From Liquidambar formosana (Eukaryota > Streptophyta > Magnoliopsida > Saxifragales > Altingiaceae): a stretch of 64,000 bases of DNA. The stretch covers positions 18,477,053 to 18,541,052 of the forward strand of contig CM077826.1 in assembly GCA_039720395.1 (NCBI GenBank). Reading direction: 5' to 3'. Numbering within the stretch: the first letter of the stretch is position 1; every line of letters starts with the position of its first letter. Positions 51,211 to 60,200 of the stretch are shown piece after piece. The notes below the pieces were generated by a model. It searched no databases. It was not told where the DNA came from and saw nothing but the letters and a program-made list of their open reading frames with translations. The position numbers were made by a program, and so were the translations under genes.

Positions 51211-51222
51211 TGGGTGCTCTGA
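47600..51222. other. Intergenic, 3.6 kb, no gene recognised
   Basis: Mostly AT-rich unique sequence. A 21-bp stem hairpin at 49788-49849 is listed separately. Near 50980-51110 the sequence becomes C/T-rich with CACGTG-like motifs (CACACGTGCTCC, CCCACGCGTGTC), the probable promoter of the kinesin gene. Confidence 0.4.
49788..49849. repeat. Inverted repeat, 21-bp arms, 20-bp loop
   Basis: The left arm CAACCAGGGTTCATTGACCAC (49788-49808) pairs with the right arm (49829-49849), matching at 20 of 21 positions. The intervening 20 bases are AT-rich. It could form a stable cruciform or RNA hairpin. No miRNA family was recognised. Confidence 0.7.
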
Positions 51223-51267
51223 TTGGATTTTAGAGAGAGAAAGAGAGAGGGAGAGAGAGAGAGAGAT
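51180..51267 (+). promoter_or_regulatory. GA-rich leader of the kinesin-13 gene
   Basis: Two long GAGAGA tracts (51180-51210 and 51234-51266) directly precede the start codon. They likely form the 5' UTR. GA tracts in leaders are common in plants. Confidence 0.5.
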
Positions 51268-54200
51268 ATGAATGCAGTAGGGAGGCAGACGCAGAGATCC
51301 GGTGCATCGGCGGTCCACCACCAGCGTCAGTACTCTGACAACTTCTTAGAGACCTCATCCAATGGCAGATGGCTTCAATCTGCCGGCCTTCAGCACCTCC
51401 AGTCCTCGAACGCCCCCCTCCCTCCTCTTCAGGTTCTGATCTCTCTTATGCTTTGCTTGGTTCCCTCACAAAACCCAGGAAAATAGAATAGAAAAAAGAA
51501 CATCTACGAATCTTATGTTGTATGTCGTTTCGATCAGTCTCTACATACCCAAAAAAAAAAAAAAAAAAAAAAAAATGAAGAGAGAGAGAGAGAGAGATTA
51601 AAGAGCTCAACTCGACTAATGTATAAGGCAAAGTAAAGCGCAATTTATTTTCTTTACTAACAATTTATAGGCAGCCAACCGGGTCATTGGTTTTATGGTT
51701 ATTGTATGGATCTCTATCCTATGTAGATCTGATGTTGCAATTTTAAATCTCAACCGTTTGATTTTGCTGTTTTGTGGTTGAATGGGGAACAGGACTTCGG
51801 ATTCTATGGTGGTGGTGGTGGTGGTGGGCAGGGGTCTAGAATGTATAGGAATGTGCAGAGGGGATATAATGGAGGAAATGAGTTTTACTCGGAGCCTTCC
51901 TCGCCACCTCTGAATTCGCGGTCCTCAAGCCAGAGGAAGATTGAGGGGGAGCAAGTTTCGCCGGGTGAGTTCAGTCCTGGACTCTTGGATCTGCATTCTT
52001 TGGATACCGAGCTTCTTCCTGAGGTGGGTCTCTTATTGTCTTCTCAAGTAAAAGTTTACATTTTTATTTTGGGATATTGAGTGTGGCATTGTGGATCTTA
52101 CGTGACATTGATTGTATCTTGAGGTTTTTCTTGATATACCCATTTTTCGGTTTTGCTTGATTTTGATGATCGGAAGCTGTATTCATATTTTGCTTGTGAC
52201 AATATTAGTTTTGATATGAAATTGTGTAGTAACTGATTTGATTTAAATTACTTTTTTTAGTAGATCTTAGGTTTACTCCCCCTTGAAATAGATTAGTCTC
52301 TTCATTTAAAAAAAAAAATCTTTGTATGTATCCCATTGTGTTTGGCATTTGAAAGGTGATGGAATGTCCCAAATCCTTATGGGTCCATCTTGCTTCAGTT
52401 GAAATTTTTTGAAAAAGCAAATCATTTTAGAAATTGGTTTTCTTTCCCAAGATTGGAAATGACAAAGTTTTAAAAAATATGTTTTGCCTTTCCTAAATGA
52501 ATTGGCAGAAATTGATTTATGTATTTTCTGGGAAACAGGCTATTTTGGGAGATATTTGAAAAAAAAGTTTCCAAAAATGTTGTCATTCTTTTACCCTATA
52601 TAACGGAAGATGACTTTAGTTTCCGATGAATGCAGCCTTCAACATTTGTGATCCAATTACAATTGAGTCTAATAATTTAAACATGAATCTGGTTCCATTG
52701 AATTTTTATATTTAATTCAAAGACAGAATAATATTTTCTAGAGTTGATCATTTATGCTGTTACCAGAGTCCATTTTGAACTTTGACTATTTATTTTTATC
52801 TTATGGGTAGATTCCAGTTCCTGGCCTGTATGATGGTTCTTCTCTGTATCATTCTGTTCGGGGGAGAAGTTTTGATGACTCTGAGCCATACCTTCCAACC
52901 AGCAAACAGATTGGCAGAGCTCGTGGTTTGCCAGAGAACAACCTCCTGAAAAGTTTTGCTGCAGATAAAGAGAAGGCGAGTTCTGTCGCAAAGATCAAAG
53001 TTGTGGTATGTATTATATATTCCCTTGGGTTCACCTCTTAATATTTGTCACCGCTTCCATCTTTCCCTTAATAAATTAATTGTGATGCCTACCAGATTAG
53101 GCATTGCAGATTGATAACTTGTATACTTGAAATTTTCCACTGAATTGCATTATTGAATTCGCTTCCTTTTCAAGGTAAACAATGTTTCCACTCTGATGCA
53201 GGTGCGCAAGAGACCTCTAAATAAAAAGGAGTTAGCAAAGAATGAGGAAGACATCATAGAGACACTTGCAAATTCTGTTACAGTTCATGAAACGAAACTT
53301 AAGGTTAGCGTCAGTGACGGGTGAATGTAATTCTCATGACTGATTATTGACTTTCAAATCATATGGAATTTGTGTCGTATACAGCCTTTTAAAAAATCGG
53401 CCTTTATGTAAAGGTTTTTAAAGTGGCCGTTATGGAAGCCTCTCCTTTACCGGGGAGTTTATAGGAACTTTATACACATAATGGCTGTTACAGTGCTGTA
53501 TCAGACCTTTGTGGGTATTGTATTGGCTGTCATGGACTGTTACACATATTAAAAGGCAGATCAACTCAGTTTCTCCCACTTTTGCACTCTTTCTCTTTTC
53601 CTTCATTCTCTCATTCTTCCACCTTAAGTTTATGAGATTAAAGCATAGATTTAAAGGGTTTGAAGCCTGTTGGGAAGTTTCACATCCCAATATCCCACGT
53701 CATCTATATACACCTATTTGGGCCCTCTACCTAATAGCTTAGGCTTTTAGGTTGGAAACTTAGTATGGTATTAGAGCCCATTGTTATTGTGGTCGTTCTT
53801 TGGCTCAATCTGTTCGTGAGCCTATCGTTATTGTTAGAGTTATTATTTTTATTATTTTACAGTGTTTGTTATTTCTTTATTTCCTGAAGGGTAGTTTTGT
53901 ACTTGGACTTATCTTTCTTATATAAAAGCAATATGTTAGAAGGTGTAGGGTAATTTAATTAAAACCCTAAACCTTTCTTCTTCATCTTCTTCTCTTTTTC
54001 TCTCTCTCATATCTAACCTAAACCCTAGTTTACAACTCAACTTGGTATCAGAGCCTCCTAATCGATTCTTGTGTGACAAATCTGAAAAATAGAAGAGGAG
54101 CACAGCAAGATATCATCAACACAGACCTGCTGACGTCATCAGAGTAGATGCTGACGTCAGCATATGACGTCAGCAGGGTGAGTTGATCTCCCCAATCTGG

Positions 54201-57200
54201 TCGACTCCCCTAGGGAAAATTTCTGGTGAAGTTTCGTTGCGATCCGAGGTCGTTTGGTATGATTTTTGAATTTTCTTATATTTTTCCCAGATTTTAGTGC
54301 GATTTTTTGAAACTCAAATTTTTGAGACTTTGGCTCGAGTTTGTTGCTTGGGGTAGTCTCTATGGGTGCCGACTAGGTGATTCTTGAGTGGCTTTGGAGT
54401 TGTTTTGATGTTTGGATCACAATTGCTTGTCTTTTTATGTGATTTGAAGGGTCGGCTGTGTGTTTCCTGAAGTTTTGGCCCCTGTTATCATGTTTTCCTG
54501 GTTTTGCTGCCTTGGTATGGTGATTGTAGCTTTGCTCTGAGTCATCTTGCTATGCAAAGAGGTCTGGTTATGTGATTTTCCATCAGATTGTTGATATTCT
54601 TGTGGGTTTCTCAAGTGTTTTGGGAGGTTTGCTATTTCTCAAGTCTGTTATCGGTTCGTTGACTGATTTAAGGGTCTGTTGGTTTAGTTCCAGATCTGGT
54701 TTTGTTGTTTGAACCTTGTGTTTGAGATGGCAGAAGAGAAATCCAGTACTAAGACTGAAGAAAAACTCCCAGTTTTTAATGTTAACAATGATTTGCCTAA
54801 ATCTATCACTTCGAAAAAGTTGAATGGTTTAAATTACATGGCTTGGGCACATGCAGTTAGAGTTTATTTCCGTGCTCATCGAAAGTTGAAGTATTTGACT
54901 GACAATCCTCCTAGTGCTAGTGATCCCACTTATGAAGATTGGATTTGCGAGGACTCTGCTGTTATGGGATTGCTTTGGCATAGTATGGATCCCGATATTG
55001 CTACAACCGTTGAATTTTGTGACTCCTCCAAGAAAATTTGGGACTCCATTGCCGATTCTTTTTCTCATCAGAGTAATGTTTCTCGTGTGTATGAGCTATA
55101 TGAGAAAATTTTCATCACCAAACAGTCTGGGAAACCTTTAGCTGAGTATTATAGCACACTTAAGAATTTATGGGATCAATTATTGCAGCATAGGCCTTTT
55201 ACCACTGATTTAGAGCAGCAGAAGAAGCAATGGGAGGAGTTTATGATTGCTAGCTTATTATCTGGTTTGGACTCTGATCTTCGTGGCTTTAAAGATCAGA
55301 TCCTTGCGAGTGAGACCTTGCCTACGGCTGCTAATGCCTATTCCCGGCTATTGCGTTCTTCCCTAGGACAGCATCCTCCCTTGCTTAGTTCCCCTGTTTC
55401 TTCTTCAGAGACTACTGCCTTGGTCTCTAACAGTGGAAGCCGTGGCGGATTTCGTGGTGGTTTCCGCGGTGGCCGTGGAGGCCGTAATTTTCGTGGTGGT
55501 TCTCGTGGTGGTGGTGGTCGCCTTAATGGACGTGGTGACAGGAAATGTACTTATTGTGGGGGTACAAATCACACTGAACCTTACTGCTTTCAAAAATACG
55601 GTAAGCCGAATTATGTGAATCAAGTTAGTGATGGTGTAGCACAGTCTCAGAGTATGGCACAGTCACAACCCACATCTGTTGGATATGCTTCTTCTAGTTC
55701 TGGTTCTCGTGATACGTTCAGTACTCAACTTGGCGAGCTTCTTGTCCAGCACTTGCGCACTACACTTCCTTCTCTACAGCCTTCTTCTTCCTCTACTGCT
55801 ACCTTAGCTAATTCAGGTAATATTGCATGTGTAGCAGCTTCTCCTTCTTCATGGATTATTGATTCCGGTGCTAACAAAAATATATCTGGTTTATCATCTT
55901 GTTTTTCTGATTTAACACCTGTTAATCATCATGTCGTGTTAGCTGATGGCTCTTCTCGGCCTATTCATGGACAAGGTGTTCTTCATCCCACCACCTCTCT
56001 CTCCTTACCTTCTAGTCTTTATGTTCCTAATTTTCCATTTAATTTACTCTCTGTTAGTCAGTTGACAAAAGCCTTACAGTGTGAAATTGTTTTCACTCCT
56101 ACTTCTTGTATTTTTCAGGACCTCAAGACCAAGAAGAAGATTGGTTCGGGGCATGAGAAGGACGGTCTTTATCTTTTGGATCCCGGTGACTCCCTGTCTC
56201 TCAGTTCCTCTGCCTTGTCTGCTACAATTTCTCCTCTTCAGTGGCACTTCCGCTTGGGTCATCCATCTTTGGCTAAATTGAAGACTGCTATTCCCTTATT
56301 GAGTCCTTTGTCTAAATTAGAGTGTGAGGCCTGTCAGTTAGGGAAGCATCACCGTAGTTCTTTTCCTAGTAGTAATCATGATCGTCAGTCTGAGTCATTT
56401 GTTTTGGTTCATACAGATATTTGGGGTCCATCTCGTACTGCAACTTTGAGTGGTTTTCGTTATTTTGTTGTTTTTGTTGATGATTATTCCCGAATGACAT
56501 GGTTATTTCTAATGAAAGAGAGGTCTGAATTGCCTAGAATTGTTCTTCAATTTTATAATGAAATTCTTGTTCAATTTAATAAGCGGATTAAGATTTTTCG
56601 ATCTGATAATGCATTGGAGTATACCCAAACCCTTATGAATTCTTTTTGCATTGATCGAGGCATTATTCATCAGACTAGTTGTTCTCACACTTCCCAGCAA
56701 AATGGTGTGGCTGAGCGGAAACACCGCCATTTACTTGATATTGCTCGTACTTTAATGTTTAATATGAAGGTACCTAAACATTTTTGGGGTGATGCTGTTT
56801 TAACTGCTTGTTATCTCATTAATCGGATGCCTTCTACTGTTTTGGATCATAAGTCCCCTTTTTCTCTTGTTTATCCTGCTCAGCCTCCTTTCTCCCTCAC
56901 TCCTCGGGTTTTTGGTTGTGTTGCTTTTGTTCATGTGCTTGATTTGGGTCAGGATAAATTATCTCCTCGAGCACGGAAGTGTGTCTTCCTTGGGTATTCT
57001 CGTACTCAAAAGGGCTATCGTTGTTATAGTCCGGATTCTCGTCGTTACTTTGTGAGTGCTGATGTCACATTTTTTGAGTCTACATCTTTCTTTTCCTCCC
57101 AAGGTGAGAATCTATTTTCTGATCTCATATCTTCTTGTGAGGGGGAGCATTCTTTTCCCTCTCCTACTCTTCCGATGCCCATGTCTCCACCTGTGGTCAC

Positions 57201-60200
57201 TTCTCCAATTTCCTCAGCTCCTTCTAACCCTCCATTGCAGGTATATCACCGATCTCAAGATAGACGAGTTATTTCTTATGGCCCTGTTCCTACAGCTTCT
57301 CGGTCTGAGGATCCTGTTTTGCCTCCTTCTTCCTTGCGCAACGATGATTTACCTATTGCTCTACGCCGAGGTAAAAGGACTTGTACACAACATCCTATTG
57401 CTCATTTCTTGTCTTATAATCGTCTTTCACCTTGTTTGCAGTCTTTTGCTTGTTCCTTGTCCTCTATTTCTGTTCCTTCATCTTATAAGCAGGCACTATC
57501 TTCTTCTGGCTGGAAACAAGCTATGGATGAGGAAATGAGCGCTCTTCATAAGAACCACACCTGGGAGCTTACTCATCTTCCTCCAGGAAAACAGACAGTG
57601 GGTTGTCGTTGGGTTTATACCGTTAAGTATCTTCCTGATGGTTCTATTGAACGCCTTAAAGCACGGCTGGTTGCGAAAGGCTACACCCAAACCTATGGTG
57701 TTGACTATTTGGAGACTTTTTCCCCTGTTGCTCGCCTAAACTCTGTTCGCATCTTGCTCTCAGTGGCTGTTAATCGTTCTTGGCCTTTGTATCAGCTTGA
57801 TATCAAGAATGCATTCCTTCATGGTGATCTTCAGGAGGAGGTGTATATGGATCAACCCCCAGGATATGTTGTTGCTGAGAATGCTCATCTTGTATGTCGC
57901 CTTAAAAAGGCCTTGTATGGCTTGAAACAGTCTCCTCGAGCTTGGTTTGATCGATTTAGTGCTGTTGTTCTTGAATATGGGTTCCAGCGTTCTACCTCTG
58001 ATCATTCCGTCTTTGCTCGTCATTCCACTGCTGGCACCATTGTTTTGATTGTTTATGTGGATGATATTATTATTTCTGGGAGTGATTCAGCTGGCATTGC
58101 TGATTTGAAGCGTTATTTGGGCCAGCAGTTTCATACTAAGGACTTGGGTGTTCTTCGATATTTTCTTGGGATTGAAGTTGCTCGGTCTTCTCGGGGTATT
58201 TATCTTTCCCAACGGAAATATGTCCTTGACCTTTTGTCTGAAACAGGTCTCTTAGGCTCACGCCCTGTGGATACTCCTATGGACTCTACTGTAAAAGTTG
58301 ATAGTGAACAGGGTGATCTGTTTGTTGATGTTGGTCGCTATCGTCGGCTGGTTGGAAAGTTAATCTATCTTACTGTTACTCGTCCTGACATTGCTTATGC
58401 TGTTGGTGTCGTTAGTCAGTACATGCATGCTCCTCGGCACCCTCATTTTGATGCTGTCTGTCGTATTCTCCGTTATCTGAAGGGTACTCCTGGTAGAGGC
58501 TTGTTGTATAAACCCTCTGCTTCTCTCTCTATCACTGGCTTTAGTGATGCTGACTGGGCTGGTTCGCGTTCTGATCGGCGGTCTACGTCCGGTTATTGTA
58601 CATTTGTTGGTGGAAATTTGGTTACTTGGCGGAGTAAGAAGCAAAATGTTGTTGCTCGTTCTAGTGCCGAGGCTGAGTATCGAGCTATGGCTCATACGGC
58701 TTCTGAAATGTTGTGGGTTCGTGCTTTCCTTCGTGACATTGGTATTGATGTTTCTGTTCCTCTGGAGATGTACTGTGATAATCAGGCTGCTATTTTTATT
58801 GCTAATAATCCTGTCTTTCATGAACGTACCAAGCATATTGAAGTGGATTGTCACTTTATTCGAGACTTGTTGCTTCGGAAGGAGCTTATTACTCCATATG
58901 TTCGTTCGAGTGATCAACTTGGTGATATCCTCACAAAGCCTCTTGCTCGTCCATCCTTCCAACAGTTGTCTTCCAAGCTGGGCATGTTTGATTTGTATGC
59001 TCCAGCTTGAGGGGGAGTGTTAGAGTTATTATTTTTATTATTTTACAGTGTTTGTTATTTCTTTATTTCCTGAAGGGTAGTTTTGTACTTGGACTTATCT
59101 TTCTTATATAAAAGCAATATGTTAGAAGGTGTAGGGTAATTTAATTAAAACCCTAAACCTTTCTTCTTCATCTTCTTCTCTTTTTCTCTCTCTCATATCT
59201 AACCTAAACCCTAGTTTACAACTCAACTGTTATCATCCACGTGATGGGCCTTGTTAGGTCTGCACATGAGGGGAAGTGTTAGAAAGTCCCACATTGCACC
59301 ATTGTATTCATATACCTGTTTGGGTCCTCCACCTAATAGCTAAGGCTTTTAGGTTGGAAACTTAAAAAATTCAAAACTTGGAATTAATCAGCCTAGAGTT
59401 AGACATCATATCCAGCCTAGAATTTGATGCCAAAACTATTAGTTAGTGATTACTAATTATTAAATAGTAAATGGTAGCCAATTTTTCAGTTTAAGACTTT
59501 AAACTATTAAGTGTAAAAGGTAAAACTTGCACTTGGTTAATGACTTAATGTTTATGTATTGGCAGATAGGATGACCAGGGTTATTTTCCTCAAGGGTGAA
59601 GAGAAGCTAGTGGTAGTGGTACTGTTCCACTATCCACTTTTTTGCGTGGATCAGAGTTTGAGTGGTTTTCCTCTTCATTTTGATATAGTAAACATTCTTG
59701 AGTCTTCTAGAGGTTAGCCATTGAAGTCTAGACGGATGTATGAGTGAGAGTGGAAGTGGGAGTAGATGGAGGAGAAACCAATGCACACACCATGAATCAT
59801 CAGAAGAGTCTTCCTCGCGTGTTATAATGCATAGTTTGGTGACTTCGGGTCTAGAGAATCATTATCTTAGGGTGGTTATGGTAGGTTGAGCAACTACTTA
59901 ACAGTTAGTACTTACTAGTTACTAGTCACTATATTACTCACCTCCACCTAATTAGTTGCCCTACAATTATTTCCCATGACAAGCACCACCACATTTTTCA
60001 ACATCATACATGAAGCAAATTTATAACTATTTACCACCTGGAGAAGCTCCTAGTTATGGAATTTCATCCTCGCGCTTCTCCACCAATGTACTATATGAAG
60101 CAACAACGGCAAGACAACATTAATTATGGGATTTTCAACTACATTTTACCACAGGGGTGGTGAGAACAAGGAAATAGCTCCCACAACAATATTAGAGTCT

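Larger units (their letters stand above)
53832..59228 (+). mobile_element. Intact Ty1/Copia LTR retrotransposon, 5397 bp
   Basis: The order is 5' LTR, primer site, a leader of about 650 bp, one gag-pol frame, polypurine tract, 3' LTR, all flanked by GTTAT. Integrase before reverse transcriptase makes it Copia. The LTRs read as identical and the frame is unbroken, so the insertion looks very recent and the copy potentially autonomous. It lies in intron 4 of the kinesin-13 gene in the same direction, inside an older TRIM. Confidence 0.95.
53668..59364 (+). mobile_element. TRIM retroelement interrupted by the Copia element
   Basis: The left LTR, 53668-53762, begins TGTTGGGAAGTTTCACATCC and ends GGTTGGAAACTTA. 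The right LTR, 59277-59364, begins TGTTAGAAAGTCCCACATTG and has the same end. A primer-site-like TGGTATTAGAGCC (from 53766) follows the left LTR, and GAGGGGAAG precedes the right one. The core of about 110 bp shares GTGAGCCTAT, GTGATGGGCC/GTGACGGGCC and CCTTGTTAGG with the TRIM at 9469-9775, so both belong to one family. The Copia insertion splits the core at 53831. Confidence 0.75.

Noticed and set aside
58360..58962. 200-codon minus-strand frame
   Set aside because: Shadow of the intact Copia polyprotein on the opposite strand.
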